Translations under genes and position numbers: made by a program
In this document: positions 21,701 to 33,045 of the stretch, piece after piece
Layout of the letters: each line of letters begins with the position of its first letter
Position numbering within the stretch: position 1 is the stretch's first letter
Assembly (NCBI RefSeq): GCF_047663525.1
Contig: NC_092602.1
Location: 69,501-133,500 of the forward strand
DNA: 64,000 nt
DNA from: Anas platyrhynchos
Lineage: Eukaryota > Chordata > Aves > Anseriformes > Anatidae
Reading direction: 5' to 3'
Notes under the pieces: model-generated
Database searches by the model: none
What the model was told of the DNA's origin: nothing
The model's input: the letters and a program-made list of their open reading frames with translations, nothing else

Positions 21701-24700
21701 GCCATCTTAACACATTTGTAGGTGTATGTGTTGCTCCTGCCTCGGCAAATTTTTAGGGCTGAATTCCTCTTGTCTTCCAAAAACAGATGGTATGGAGGTG
21801 TGACCTCCTTTTAAATGCTTCTCAGAATGTAGCCCAGAGAGGAAGGAGGGAAATGCTTTATAAAAAATGTTTAAAACTGATGACACATCAACCTGTTCAC
21901 TTTAGATGATTAGTTGTTTTGTCCTCTTCCTCTCATCGTTTTAGGTCTCTTTCTCCATTCTACATCTGATCAGAAGATTACAGTGATGTTCTCTTCTGGG
22001 TCTGGAGTAGAGATAAGGGGAAGTGGAGGATTCTTGACCCTGACAGTTTTGCTCCCAGATAAGTTTATGAATCACACGCAGGGTCTCTTTGGAGTGATGA
22101 ATGGTAATACAGAAGATGAGTATACCTTTAAGAATAAAACAACCATATCAGTTCATGCAAGTCCTCAGCAGTTGTTTGAATTTGGAGCTAATTGTAAGTG
22201 ATTTCTCTGGTCTATTATTACATTTGTTTTTATAAATTCAAAGCCATTTCTGATTTACAGATCAGAAAATTGTCTGTGCTAAGCAACCTATTCGGGGGGG
22301 GGGGGGGGGGGGGGTGAAGAGAGAGAAGTGAGTGAGAGAAGTATGTTCTTCCTTACCCAAGTGGGTAACATATTGAGCCAAAATGGATGAAGACAGAACC
22401 ATGATGAAGATCTCTGCACTTTGTTCCATCAACAGTGAGAGCTCATATTTCACCGCTTACACTTTCAGAATTCCATCTACAATGGTCAGTGGAACATGAC
22501 ATCCTGAGATTGAAGTGTTACAAAAATCCAACAATAGTCAGGGTCAGCTACCTTTTTCCAGAATATTACTAATGTTTCCATTAAGTATCTGACAGTTTTA
22601 AAAATCAAGTATTAAAATAAAAATTAACAATTGCCCTAACAATTTTCTTTAAAAAGGCAAGGGGTGTGAAAGAATATTTGCTTTCATTCAGTGAAAGTGA
22701 TTCAGCTGCTATATCTAGCCTGAAGCACTAGATTGGTCTGTGTTCCTTCTCATGTCAGGTTAGAAGACGGATCAGAAGAAACAAGGTACAAAATACCCTC
22801 TGGCTACCATTTGCTCTCTGTGTCAAGCACAGTGTAGCTGTATGCCATCATTGAGATGATACTCAAAAGTTTCACTGCTCTTACTTCAGGAATTTTCCAG
22901 TTCCTCTGAATGAAAATATAAAACAGTGCCATGGCAGCAACAATACATTTAGGGATACACAGGATCAGGATTTGTGTTGCTTGTAACATTTGGTCTAGCT
23001 AGCTCTGTCTGAGGTACTTTTTATCATCAGTTTTCCAGCAGACATCTGAATTTGTCATTACATAAAGTTGTAGCTAAACATTTATTTGGATCCAGTTTTA
23101 ACAAATCGATCAAAGACTAACTCTAGTATGAGATTAAGATACTGCATGTAAAAAGGAAAATAATCTTGAACTGTCAGGAAGAGGTACTAGATATGACTTC
23201 ATGGATCTGTTCCAGCTGTAGATACATTTAAGTAAATAAACACCTAGGTTAGTAAGTAGCAGGAGGTGATATAGGTCTGTAAGCAATGTTACCTATGAAT
23301 CTCTCTTGTTTTCTGTCTCCCAAGGGGCCGTTGAAAATGGAACTTCTCTCTTTACTTATGACACAGAGTTCTTATTGAACAATTTCTTTTACGGGGAAAA
23401 GCACAATACTTCTTTTCTGCCAGTGTTCTTTCCTTATGAAGACCCTGCTGATCCCTTGGTGAAAGAGATGGTCTTGGTCTGTGACTCTGACCCATTCTGC
23501 AGATTCGATGTCCTGACAACAAGAAGTCTTCAAGTGGGAAATTTCACAAGATTATCTCATCAGAATCACAAGCAGTTGGTAGAAAATCTAAAGCCGGGTG
23601 AGACAGCATTAAACGAACTATTCCTTTCTGCAAGGCATCTAAATAGTTAAGACCACGTGATGAGGCTTTGCTCAACTGCAGGTTCATGCATCTATGAACA
23701 CATTTATCAGGTGTAAACATCCTTGTACCAGAAGAATTTTAACACGTAGGTTACTTAGACAAACACAAAATACATTTTTTTCCATTTCTTTCACTACTGA
23801 ACCACTGTGTAGAAGAACTCTTCATTTTCTGTGACTTCACCTTGGAATTAAAAATAAATACATCTGAAACTATTTTTTTAGCCTAGAAATCTTTGTCTTC
23901 CTTTGGGTTGCCACTCAAATGCCATTTGAATAATTGTAATTGAGATTTGCTAGTGCAAACACTGAATACTTGAATCTGATTTTTTTTTTTTTTTTTACTA
24001 GTGATTTCTTGTGGCTGGCTGGATCATCCAACCAATGGAAGAAAAAATGGAACAAACTACCTGCTGGGCTCAACCATCCATTTCACTTGCAATCAGGGCT
24101 ATGAACTCACTGGATCAAAAGAAATAATCTGTCAAGTGACAGGAGCCTGGTCTGGAGACATACCTAATTGTATCCTGAGAACAGGTCTGCTTCCTTTTAA
24201 ATGTTACAAGTTTTCATCAGAAATCATTTTCATTAACCAGGCGATCTCAGTATACAATGTTGGCCCTTGACAAAAGCAACTTCTTTTATTTGGGAAGACA
24301 TTGGACATGAGATTCCGTAGCTTCTAAAAAGACTAATATTTAAATCTAAATAATAGTTTTGCTTTTTTATTATTATTATTTTTAATCTACTCATTCTTAG
24401 GACTTGGGGCTATATGCTTCTGTTTCTCCAGTTGTGGCCTAAAGGAACTGTTCCTCAAGTGGCCAGTCTAAAATAATTTACAAACTCAGTCTTAGAAAAT
24501 GGGAAAGCATAATCACTTAGCTAAAATTATTCCATAACATAGAAATACATAGGCTATAAAATGAATCCTTATTTATAGCATTATTTTAATGTATTTTTCT
24601 TCTGTAAATGTGTTTTTAGTAGTTTTGAAAATATGTAATTTCAAAATTACAGAGATTATTGAAATCGTCTAGTATCAACATAATTTGAACTGCTTTTCAA

Positions 24701-27700
24701 GAACAAATGATGGTACAGCTCCCAAGCATTTATTGTCATCCTTGGTTCTGCCATTGCTAATTTAATTTTAACTTTCTTTGCAACTGGGGCAAATGTAGAT
24801 CCAGTCTAAGCCATCTGGGGGGTGGGTTACAATTTCACACATTATAAAATGAGCCTTTAAGAGAAACTTTGCAGAATAGGACCTGGGGATCTTGATGGAT
24901 GCAAGCTGAGTATGAGCCAGCAGTGTGTCCTTGCAGCAAAGAAGGCTAATGGTATCCTGGGCTGCATTAGGCAAAGTATTGCCAGATGGTTTGAGATAGT
25001 TGATTGTTCCCCTCTACTCAGCAGTGGTGAGGCCATGCCTGGAGTGCTGGGGACAGTTCTGGGTTCCCCAGTACAAGAGACATGGATGTACTGGAGAGAG
25101 TCCAGTGAAGTGCCACAAAGATGATGAAAGGACTGGAGTATCTCTCCTCTGTGGAGAAGCTGAGAGAGGTGGAATTCCTCTACCTGGACAAGAGAAGGCT
25201 CAAGGGGGGAATCTCATCAATGTCTATAAATACATGAAGGGAAGGTGCAAAGAGAATGGCCCAAAGGTCTTTTAATTGGTGCCCAGTGCCAGGACAAGAA
25301 GCAATGGGAACAAATTGAAACAAAGGAGGTGCCTTCTGGCATCAGGAAACACTTTTTTTGCTGTCATGGTGACAGAGCTCTGGCAGAGGTTGCCCATAAA
25401 ACCTGTAGAGTCTCTGTTGTTGGAGACATCCAGAAGCTGTCTATGTATAGCACTGGGCAAATGGCTCCAGGTGATCCTGCTTGAGTGAAGGGACTGGGCA
25501 AGATAACCTCCAGAGACCCCTTCCAACCTCATTCTGTGAAATTCGTTACTGAACAGCCTGTGATAACAGAGGGCAGAGAGCAGACATAGAATCCTTTACT
25601 CTCCCTAGGCTTCCCTTTCAACACATGTTGAAAGCTTCCACTCTTTATGGTTCCAAAGGACTATGCTATTTCAATGCAAAATGTATTATTCTTTAACAGT
25701 AAATTCATTGTGAATCATGTAGTATAATATTTGTTATAAACAAAAATTCATTACCCCTCTTGTGTCAGTATTATTAGATTATCAATTAGCCTGGAATTTT
25801 TAGACTTAGTACCAGTTCGTCTGTCTCTATAATTTTCAGAAAATTGACTCATATTTCCTAAGTTTCAGCTTCGATCTGTTCCTGCACTATGCATACTCCA
25901 AACATCCTCAAGATGGCAGTGTTTCAAAGCACCACTGTGATGCAAGACCATACATCATGTTGAAACACTTTTAATGATGAGTTAATTATTCCTGAAAGTA
26001 CTCATCAGATAAATCCTATCAATGGATTCTCCATTCTGATCACCTTCCAAAAATCTGGAAAGTGCACAATACATCAGCAGTGAATTCTTGGCCAGCAGAA
26101 ACTTTTATTCTGCTTTTGAAGGCCTGTACCAGTTGCTTATTTCCGACACAATGTCTCATATTTAGTGTTATTAGTGAGATGATCCACAAATGAGTTTGAG
26201 CAACAGACTGCGGACTTTAGCATACAAAATAATCATTGAACATTTGCACAGAACAACTGTAAAATATACAGTGTTACTAAATTTTAAATAGATGAGTGAA
26301 CATTTTTGGATTTTTTTTTTGGGGGGGGACCAGCTAGTGATAGTAATCAGTACACAACTGATTCTATTCACAAAAGCCAATCTCAGTATTGAAGCTATTT
26401 TGTAAAGAGTGAAACTAGAAGTATTTCAAAACATTTATGTTTAATATGATAGACCAGAGTATACAGAGTACTTTAGTTAACTGTTGAAAATATGTGAGAA
26501 ATTTAGCAGATAATTTAGCAGATAATTTAGCATGCTTCATAGTTCACAGTAATAATAGATCATTTGTCAAAAGACTAAGGAGATTGAAATCTTTACAAAG
26601 TAAAGTCAGATCTTAGAGTCAGTGGCAGAATATTTTGCCAAGCTGAAAGCTAAGAACATTTTTACATTGCTGCCATCAACTGCATACATACTGGTTAGGA
26701 GCCAGTCAGTCTCAATAAGCAAACTGGATGATAACATTTATACTAGAATAAAAGGGACAAAAAGCCAGCCTTGAGAGATCAGAGCAAAAGAGCTGAAAGA
26801 TACACAGAAATTAACAGCATTCAGAATGAGGGAGATATGCCACTGGCAGATAAAAAACTGAATGTTTACCAGCACATGGGTTCCTTAGAGAAGGCATACA
26901 ACAACAAGGTGTAAAATTATTTTTATCCAATTGTAAAAACAGCATTCCTTACTATTTGATATTTGGGGTTGTAGTTCATTTGTAGAGTGAGCCAAAAATG
27001 ATAATTTTTGTCAGCCTCAGGAAACTGGAGTATGGCAATACTGCCCATAGCAGCAGGATACCATAATCAAGACAATATAACATTTCATATATAGTTCTTC
27101 ACTCAGTTTTTCTTATACAGTTCTTCACTCCGTTTTTGTATCTGCTGTGCCCCAATAATGGCATTCTTATCTAGCCTGGTTCCTCCACTTGTATCAGAAT
27201 ATATGCTACTGGATATCAGTATCCGTATGAGAAGATTATTTTTTGACAGGTCCAAGTCAGAGAATGCAGGTAAAACAGTCCAAAATTCCTCACTTATATC
27301 TAAACCTCTAGTATTTTTATAGCATGGATATCTAGTACTTTCTTTCTGCTAAATACATTTCAGCCTCCAGTCTAAGACAGCTGAAATTCAGTGCCAGTTT
27401 TCCTTGTGCTGATTCTGGATTCAGCATAATTAACAAAAAATATTTTCATGGTGTTACAAACAATTATTACTTATGCTAACTTTCCTTATTGTTTTCCCCT
27501 TTACATAGCAACATGCTGCTGTTTTGCCAACACCCATTTTATTAATCTCTTTGATAGAAGGCCTTTATTAATGCCAAGAAAATTCTGGTAAAATTAATGG
27601 TCAGTGCTTCCAAATTTCTGGGCGCCTGAATGGGTGACCACTGACCTAGCCACTATGATTAGTGGTCAGATTTTTACTTGCAACATGAACTGTTAAAACA

Positions 27701-30700
27701 GTGTTTTTTAAAATAATGACTTCCTTCAAGCTGGTCAAGAACACAGGACACAGGCCTCTATTATTTTCAGGGGGTACTTCTTTTCAGTGCTGTGCTCATT
27801 ACACTTGCTGCAGTTTTGTGGCACATCAAATTCAGTCTCTCTACTACAAATCCTAGGGACTTTTAGCTACATGCATTTATTTTTCAAAAGCTAGAAAAAT
27901 TACATTGAAGGAAGGCTTGAGAACTCTGAAAACTGGATAGGGAGAAAAAAAAAAAAAAAAAAAAAAAAAAGAAAGAAAGAAAACTGAACATCAGTTACTT
28001 TGCAAAATCCATTTCTGTATTACAAAAAAAAAAAAATTATGCTTTTAGGCCTGCATATTGTTACTTTTGAGTTTTGCTTCCTTGAATTAAAGTTTCCATG
28101 GAAACCCTCTGCTAATAATTATTTCTGCTATGCTTTTAATTACAATTCCGCTGCAAGGCTTGCAAGTACCTCAGCAACCTCTCTTCATAGAATATCACAT
28201 AGAGGGAGAAAACAAAACCATCCAGCAAAAGCAGAAGGGAGACTCTAGCAAAATGCAGGTTAAAAAAAAATGTAAAATCTTAGCAATATGTATACATGTA
28301 TATTTTGTTTGTGATATTTGGTGGTAAATGCAATCTGTTTTCCTCTTTCATTTTTGCACTCCATATTTTTGGCTTTAATTTTCCAGGCTCTGTACAAATG
28401 CACTTCTTTTGGGAAAGATGACAAAAATCTCATTAATTTTCTGCACTTTTTTTTTTTTTTTTTTTTTTTTTCAGATGAGGGTGCAGAAGAACATTAGGTT
28501 TTCTGATTATGGAATTATCTGTCTGTCATTTCCAGGAGACTGGCTGCAAAACACTCTATAATCAAGAAAAAGAACCTGAGACTAACAACTGAATACAAAT
28601 ATTTCACTATAAAGACAGGTTACCGCTGAGCCAAACAAACAAGGCCAATTGTGGGTTTTCATCACTTGACAAAGATAGGGTACCTGTCAGTAAGGTGTAT
28701 GTAAGCCAGACAGAAGTTTTGGGGCCTTGTAAGAGAAGTTAGTAAATGAAGGTCTGAGGCCTGTGAAACAGTTTGTGTATCCTAGTTCCTTCCTTAAACT
28801 TCGGTATAAACCAATTTATACATGTAAGTTAAATTATTTATTCTAGAGTTGCAGAAAAGTAAGTTTTATTATTTTGCCATCACAGTATGCTAAGCAGTTT
28901 AGGCAGTTTTTCCTGCAGGCATAACAAAGCTATGGAAGTGCTGGCAAAAAGAAAAAACTCGTGCACCACTTCTCACCTATTTCTAAACAGAATGCATGCT
29001 CCCTTACATATGCTTATAATGCTGCTAACAGGCACACAAATAGGGCAGAGCCTTGAATCTACTTTGACCTTAGGACACTCTAGTGTCTCAGAGACATGGG
29101 ACTATACTTCTCTTTGGCCTTCTCCCATTGAGCCTTGGACAAGATTTCCTCACACCAGGACTTGCAGTTTTTCAGATGTGGCATTTCCCTTAAAGGATAC
29201 AATATTCAAGAAGTATTGTTTCTCTTCTGCTCTCTTCTGCATAGAGCATTAAACAACAGGTGCAGTTTCAAAATTTCAATGTCAAAATAGGGGCAATTTT
29301 TAAAGCAATCAAATTGGGAAAAGGATTGAAAAACTGTCAGTTGTTGGGTTTGGCAGTTCATGTCAGCTGCATATTAGCCACTAACTATTCCTTCTTTGTG
29401 TTAGAACAGCTGTCACAGCCACCTGCCCTAACTGTCAAATGTAGGAATTATGTGAGTTCCATTGCTCACTCTGTATTGGTTTGTTTCTTGAACACGATGA
29501 ACAGTAAAATATGAATGCTATGTATACAATTTTTTAAAAATGTCACACACATTTACACTGAAGCAAATTGATATGAAGACAAATAACATCTTCCTCTTTT
29601 GTTGTGGTTGCTGTCTTTTTTCAGATATCAAACAAGTAATTCTTCTTGGTTGTGTATTTGGTATTGTCGGTCTTGCAGTCCTGGCACGTCTAACTTTCCT
29701 GTGTAGAAAGGAGAGGTAAGAACTCAACTGAACTTAAAACAAAAACTAACCTGCTAAAGAAATAGGAAGTGCTGTGACCTTTTAATCTGTTTACTCAATG
29801 ACAAAGAAATCAGACAGGACATTTTCCTACTACTATCTTTTATTGAAAACATCAAGTCTCAATAGTCCTTGTGTCCTGCTGACAGACTACGAAGGAAAGT
29901 TGGAAGTTTATTAATAAGGCAATCAAACATGATTGATTGATTGATTGATTGAGACTGAACAGTATTTTTGGTCAAAATAATCTACTTGAATAGTAAGGCT
30001 ATCTAATGAAAAGTGTTCTGTTTCAGAGAAGGTGTGCTGATAATACCAACCGGTAAATTGCATTTATTATTTAAGGAATGCATTGCATGATGCTGTAACT
30101 TACCACACATCCTTGAACATATTCCCTCTTCTAGGCATGCATAAATTTGCCTTGAGAATGTTTATATCTCTTGTGCCAAAGAGGTGAATAGAATTTAAAG
30201 AATATATCAGTTTGCTACCCATTCTTGGAACATTCCTACCAAACAGAAATACACTCACTATATAAATTATTACTTCATAAAATTAATCTCTACAAAATGT
30301 TGTGGGGCTAGTAAATACTTTGATGTTTTAGTCCTATGTTTTAAAAGATTGTTATTTCATATATTCTGTATATAATTCATTGTTAGCCAGCATTAACACT
30401 TTAAAAAATGTTTTGCTTTGTGGCTTTCCAGCAGGTTCATCACTGCAGAGACCCTTGAAACAGAACACACTATTATAGCTATGTCTGTCACTGAAAATAC
30501 AGCCCATCGATTCTGTGCTTAGTGATCAATTAACTGTGTGTATCAGAGGGCCAGAATCACTACTAAATTTTCCCCTGTCCTGTTAAATCACGTAAGCATT
30601 GTTTTCAGTGCTTCACAGAGAACACTCAGACCAAAAATGTTTTTTCTTCCTTCTTTGTACAAAAACAAACAAAAAGGCTACTCAACACAAGGTAGATAAC

Positions 30701-31537
30701 TGCAGATGCTGATGGTTTTTGCATACAAATAAAAATGCACAGACAAAGGACACCTCCTAAATTTGCCGTATCTTACATGTACTAGATTCCCATGTATATA
30801 GCTGACTGGCATAGAGTACTACTATTACAGCTGTATAGAATTCTCACGTTTGGGAGCAGCTTACAGAATTGCTACCCTAAACTCATTGTATATAAATTAA
30901 AAATAAATAAATAAATCAGGTCTAAGCTCTTATATATTTTGGAATCTGTAAGTAATTGGCTACCAAAAGTTTATAGTTTCTGAACATTCTGAGAATATTT
31001 AATAAAGTCCATAGCACTCAGTGGGGTGTATGGTTGGATAGCAACAGATAATGTAGTCCTCTGTATAACTGTAACAAAATTTGGACAGATAAATCTTAAT
31101 TAGGCAAGGCAAGGATTAGAACATCAAGTCAATCATCAGCAAACCATCACTATTCTATAATTTCATCGCATGTTGCTCAAACAGAAGAGATGCTACATCT
31201 CCTTCAGTCATTACTTCTGGTAATTTAAATATTTTGAATCTTCAGCAGTATATAACATGGGAGAGACATTATTCCTTGCACAGAAATTACACTGAACTGA
31301 TACTTTAAAAATTGTTTCAATGTTACTATTCCACCTAATCTAGTATTACTCTCACCTTCATCTAAGCAAAAATGTTTCAGTAACTGCTTTAACAGTCATC
31401 TTTAGCATTTAAAAAAAAATATTTTATTTTTACTTTATTTTTCTTTTTTCCCAAGACATGAAGGCAACAAGAAGCTTGTTTCAGAGGTTCCAGTAACATC
31501 TCAACAAGAAAGAACAAAATTTCAGAGAAGTTTTTAA
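7738..31537 (+). CDS. SUSD2: SUSD2, sushi domain-containing protein 2 (15 coding exons)
   Basis: Fifteen exons, listed below, join to 2,499 nt (832 codons plus stop; human SUSD2 has 822). Order of domains: signal peptide 1-22, somatomedin B 28-59 (eight Cys), IPT-like and linker region 60-255, AMOP about 263-440, VWD about 441-640 with GDPH at 445-448, sushi about 718-772 (four Cys), transmembrane segment about 780-798, cytoplasmic tail. Alignment to human SUSD2 from memory is colinear throughout. SUSD2 is a type I cell-surface glycoprotein of epithelia and stem cells, linked to adhesion and galectin-1 presentation; in the human protein the GDPH site is cleaved while the fragments stay disulfide-linked. 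All introns are GT-AG except intron 5 (GC-AG). The last exon is the least certain part (see finding). Confidence 0.92.
7805..9429. other. SUSD2 intron 1
   Basis: No gene or recognisable transposon. Near the 3' end there is a TTTG microsatellite (about 9376-9405) close to the splice acceptor of exon 2. Confidence 0.4.
9430..9631 (+). CDS. SUSD2: SUSD2 exon 2 (somatomedin B)
   Basis: Residues 23-89. Eight cysteines in the somatomedin B pattern (28, 32, 39, 41, 45, 51, 52, 59) with the typical CCPDY motif, followed by the start of an IPT/TIG-like segment ([11 protein letters not shown]). The acceptor is AATAAG|G, preceded by a TTTG microsatellite at about 9376-9405 that forms part of the pyrimidine-rich tract. 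Confidence 0.88.
10599..10750 (+). CDS. SUSD2: SUSD2 exon 3
   Basis: Residues 90-140, including the motif [11 protein letters not shown], which matches HCVSPLLYESG of human SUSD2. The exon is bounded by CAACAG| and |GTTACT, and the reading frame joins both neighbours. It continues the IPT-like region. Confidence 0.85.
11280..11447 (+). CDS. SUSD2: SUSD2 exon 4
   Basis: Residues 141-196 with [19 protein letters not shown] and the downstream VWGYQETG, both conserved in SUSD2 proteins. Several NxT/S sequons are present (for example NLT). Acceptor AAACCAG|, donor ACAG|GTAAAG. Confidence 0.88.
11693..11867 (+). CDS. SUSD2: SUSD2 exon 5 (followed by a GC donor)
   Basis: Residues 197-254, with [19 protein letters not shown] as in other SUSD2 proteins. 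The frame into exon 6 is kept only if the donor is CAGAG|GCAAGT at 11868, a GC-type splice site. The nearby GT at 11872 would shift the frame. Confidence 0.85.
12614..13175 (-). mobile_element. ERVK-type solo LTR in SUSD2 intron 5
   Basis: Begins TGTGGTGGGTTGAATCC on the + strand (complement of an LTR 3' end). Like the copy at 4881, it contains GGGTTGAGACAGAGACAGTT, a stretch with CACTGCTCAGC, AAAACATCAGTGTTTTACCA, and ends with CTACTATGAAAAAAATGG and CTCCTGG. It is more diverged than the copy at 4881. It lies antisense to SUSD2 between exons 5 and 6, and an A-rich run (12752-12781) replaces the usual AT-rich part of U5. Confidence 0.65.
14128..14329 (+). CDS. SUSD2: SUSD2 exon 6 (start of AMOP)
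   Basis: Residues 255-322 with [15 protein letters not shown], the conserved entry to the AMOP domain, and [19 protein letters not shown] is an extracellular, cysteine-rich domain also found in MUC4 and ISM1. Acceptor CTGCAG|, donor CAT|GTAAGT, phase 0. Confidence 0.9.
15430..15515 (+). CDS. SUSD2: SUSD2 exon 7 (AMOP)
   Basis: Residues 323-350: [19 protein letters not shown], identical at most positions to the human AMOP. Acceptor TTTTTCAG|, donor CAG|GTAAAG. At 86 nt it is the shortest AMOP exon here. Confidence 0.9.
16106..16374 (+). CDS. SUSD2: SUSD2 exon 8 (end of AMOP)
   Basis: Residues 351-440 with [22 protein letters not shown] motif (here [11 protein letters not shown]) and [19 protein letters not shown], all signature AMOP blocks. 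It ends just before the VWD domain. Donor GCTG|GTAAGA. Confidence 0.92.
16375..18224. other. SUSD2 intron 8 with unidentified GC-richer block
   Basis: Between about 16,830 and 17,560 the base composition is clearly richer in G and C than the flanks, and GGTCCAG-like strings recur (GGGTCCAGATC, GGGTCCAGAC, GGGTCCAATATCCAGTCCAG). It could be an old LTR or minisatellite-derived sequence. I could not assign a family and see no exon. Confidence 0.3.
18225..18368 (+). CDS. SUSD2: SUSD2 exon 9 (start of VWD, GDPH site)
   Basis: Residues 441-488. Begins [17 protein letters not shown], the usual VWD entry. GDPH is the acid-labile Asp-Pro cleavage motif known in MUC2, MUC5AC and SUSD2, with cleavage expected between Asp446 and Pro447. 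Confidence 0.92.
18369..20095. other. SUSD2 intron 9, nothing identified
   Basis: AT-rich intronic sequence without recognisable exon, transposon or large tandem repeat. A short direct duplication (TTTCTTCAAGAAATTTGAAG type) occurs near 18,965-19,000. Confidence 0.35.
20096..20251 (+). CDS. SUSD2: SUSD2 exon 10 (VWD)
   Basis: Residues 489-540 with [20 protein letters not shown] and WMDLKG, matching human SUSD2. The acceptor CGGAAG|G is weaker than the others but is the only one that keeps the frame. Confidence 0.88.
20252..21944. other. SUSD2 intron 10, possible old DNA-transposon fragment
   Basis: At 20,375 the string GGTCACTCCAAAAATAAAG resembles the end of a mariner-type element. No matching inverted end was found in the intron, so the idea is not supported further. 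No exon is seen. Confidence 0.25.
21945..22193 (+). CDS. SUSD2: SUSD2 exon 11 (VWD)
   Basis: Residues 541-623: [18 protein letters not shown] is the conserved VWD block containing the calcium-site region, followed by [11 protein letters not shown]. Donor AATT|GTAAGT. Confidence 0.9.
22294..22314 (+). repeat. G21 homopolymer
   Basis: An uninterrupted run of 21 guanines in SUSD2 intron 11, followed by GAGAGAGAAGTGAGTGAGAG. Able to form quadruplexes. The exact length may be a sequencing artefact. Confidence 0.9.
23325..23597 (+). CDS. SUSD2: SUSD2 exon 12 (end of VWD and linker)
   Basis: Residues 624-714, with [20 protein letters not shown] and [14 protein letters not shown], similar to human SUSD2. 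Several sequons (NGT, NTS, NFT) suggest glycosylation. Acceptor CCCAAG|, donor CCGG|GTGAGA. Confidence 0.9.
24002..24184 (+). CDS. SUSD2: SUSD2 exon 13 (sushi domain)
   Basis: Residues 715-775. A single complement control (sushi) module with four Cys (SCGW, FTCNQG, IICQV, PNC) and the conserved [17 protein letters not shown]. The acceptor lies after an 18-T run that ends CTAG|. Confidence 0.92.
24870..25555 (+). mobile_element. CR1 LINE fragment, sense, 3' end
   Basis: Contains the 3' portion of CR1, starting around GACCTGGGGATCTTGATGGA and running through CATGCCTGGAGTGCTGGGGA to a terminal TTCCAACCTCATTCTGTGAA, the typical CR1 tail. It is 5'-truncated and frame-broken (short ORFs only), and lies in SUSD2 intron 13 on the same strand as the gene. 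Confidence 0.8.
25556..29624. other. Remainder of SUSD2 intron 13
   Basis: AT-rich. It holds a 9-G run near 26,320, an A-rich run at 27,943-27,970 followed by GAAA repeats, and a T run near 28,447-28,471. A short duplication (AATTTAGCAGATAATTTAGC) is at about 26,501-26,530. No exon or known transposon was recognised. Confidence 0.4.
29625..29715 (+). CDS. SUSD2: SUSD2 exon 14 (transmembrane segment)
   Basis: Residues 776-805: a hydrophobic stretch ([19 protein letters not shown]) followed by the stop-transfer CRKER. It aligns with the human SUSD2 membrane anchor. Donor AGAG|GTAAGA leaves phase 2. Confidence 0.85.
30027..30088 (+). other. SUSD2: Candidate alternative SUSD2 3' exon
   Basis: A good acceptor (CTGTTTCAG|A) is followed in the exon-14 frame by 20 codons ending at a TGA at about 30,086-30,088, or by a donor ACCG|GTAAAT after 26 nt. 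The first reading would give a tail [10 protein letters not shown]...; the second would frameshift into exon 15 and stop after 13 codons. There is no evidence that it is used. Confidence 0.3.
31456..31537 (+). CDS. SUSD2: SUSD2 exon 15 (cytoplasmic tail, stop)
   Basis: Residues 806-832 and a TAA. Acceptor is a strong pyrimidine tract ending CCCAAG|A. Joined to exon 14 it gives a hydrophilic tail beginning RHEGNKK, with a total length close to the human protein. A competing small exon at 30027 would change or shorten the tail, so this exon is chosen on reading frame and length, not on transcript evidence. Confidence 0.6.
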
Positions 31538-31564
31538 TGAAATATGGAGAAAGCATAGCAGAGG

Positions 31565-31570
31565 AATAAA
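31565..31570 (+). terminator. Proximal polyadenylation signal of SUSD2
   Basis: AATAAA lies 28 bp after the stop codon and would give a very short 3' UTR. A GT-rich downstream element is not obvious. Confidence 0.4.
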
Positions 31571-32534
31571 TTGTCCACAGCGACAAAGATGGAAACAGTG
31601 GTTTTACATAGTATATTATAATTTAATTTTTGCTTTCAATATAATGACTGTTCAATTGCATGGGAAATGCTAACCACCTTTCAGGGGTTTTATCATGTCA
31701 GGCTCATCCTACTATGTTTCAAAAGCCAAGGACAATGCTCCTGAAAGAATCGAAGTTATATGCGTTAGTTTCTTCCATCTCTGCCAGCAGAACCAGAGTT
31801 TTGACAAAATCAGAAGAATTTGTGATTCTCTGTACTTCTCTTCTTTTAGTCTTTCACTTGAAAGCTGGTGAAATGAAAATAATCCTACCATATAAAGCTA
31901 GCCTTTATCAGAGAGACATACACCTTCTCTGGGGTCATGTAAAGCTCATGTAGAAAGATGTGAAAGTGGATGTAGTCAGATGGACTATTTTGCAAGTCAG
32001 GTTGAATTTGCAGATTGTTGGCTTTATGGTTTTTGTTTGTTTGCTTGTTTTAAGTAGGGAGGTAGAGAAACTAAAGATACTTAAACGTGGCATTCTTATA
32101 TTTTGGAAAGTCACTTAGTACATGCTCTGAGTGGCATTTTTGTTTCATTACTGACCTAATTTTAAAAGGATGCAATTGAAGGGAAGGAGAGGAAGTACCC
32201 AGCTCACTGGGTCTGTTTTTTGAAAGTCTTTAATTCATAAATAACTGAGAATTCATGGTGCTGTCAAAAGGCAAGGACAAACTACATACAGGGGGACTAA
32301 ATGAGTGAAAAACTACAGATTTTACATTATAATGGGATCAAGACAAATTGAAAGAAATGCTTCAGGCTGTGTATTTATAAGTATAAAATTATTAATTACT
32401 TATTAGCTGCTGTTGCCATTGTTGTTATCTGTGAACACAGACCACAAGCAGAAAGTTACACAATGCAGATAAGTGATCTTGAATACAGTAAGTTGGAATA
32501 CAAACAGGAAATTAGAAAAAAATGCTGTAGAAAG

Positions 32535-32750
32535 AGGAGAGGAGAGGAGAGGAGAGGAGAGGAGAGGAGAGGAGAGGAGAGGAGAGGAGAGGAGAGGAGA
32601 GGAGAGGAGAGGAGAGGAGAGGAGAGGAGAGGAGAGGAGAGGAGAGGAGAGGAGAGGAGAGGAGAGGAGAGGAGAGGAGAGGAGAGGAGAGGAGAGGAGA
32701 GGAGAGGAGAGGAGAGGAGAGGAGAGGAGAGGAGAGGAGAGGAGAGGAGA
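32535..32750 (+). repeat. (GGAGA)n pentanucleotide array
   Basis: About 43 uninterrupted copies, followed by a GA/GGAA-rich stretch to 32,815. All-purine on the + strand, the reverse complement of the array at 61,247. It lies between the two genes; the ORFs through it are repeat artefacts. Confidence 0.97.
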
Positions 32751-32777
32751 AGGAAGAGAGAGAGGGAGAGGGGAAGG

Positions 32778-32808
<31 letters not shown>

Positions 32809-33045
32809 GAAAAGAAAGACTGGCAAATGTTCCTAAGTAACAAACTAGCTGGCTGCTGCCACTGTGCTACAGATTAAAAACAAATTATTGCAACTGATGT
32901 ACACCCACATACCAACCATGTGTATAAATGGTTGGTGGAGAATGTGGGGTGCAGAATGAAAAAAGGTGGTTTTTGCCTAGGAGTGCTGGAAGACTGAAGT
33001 GGGCTCTTGGAGGTATATGAAGTTGATTGTGTGAACTTCATAATC

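Noticed and set aside
32403..32877. ORFs on both strands through the GGAGA array (as well as those through the CTTTT, CCTT and TCTCC arrays)
   Set aside because: Stop-free microsatellite translation giving low-complexity repeats only.
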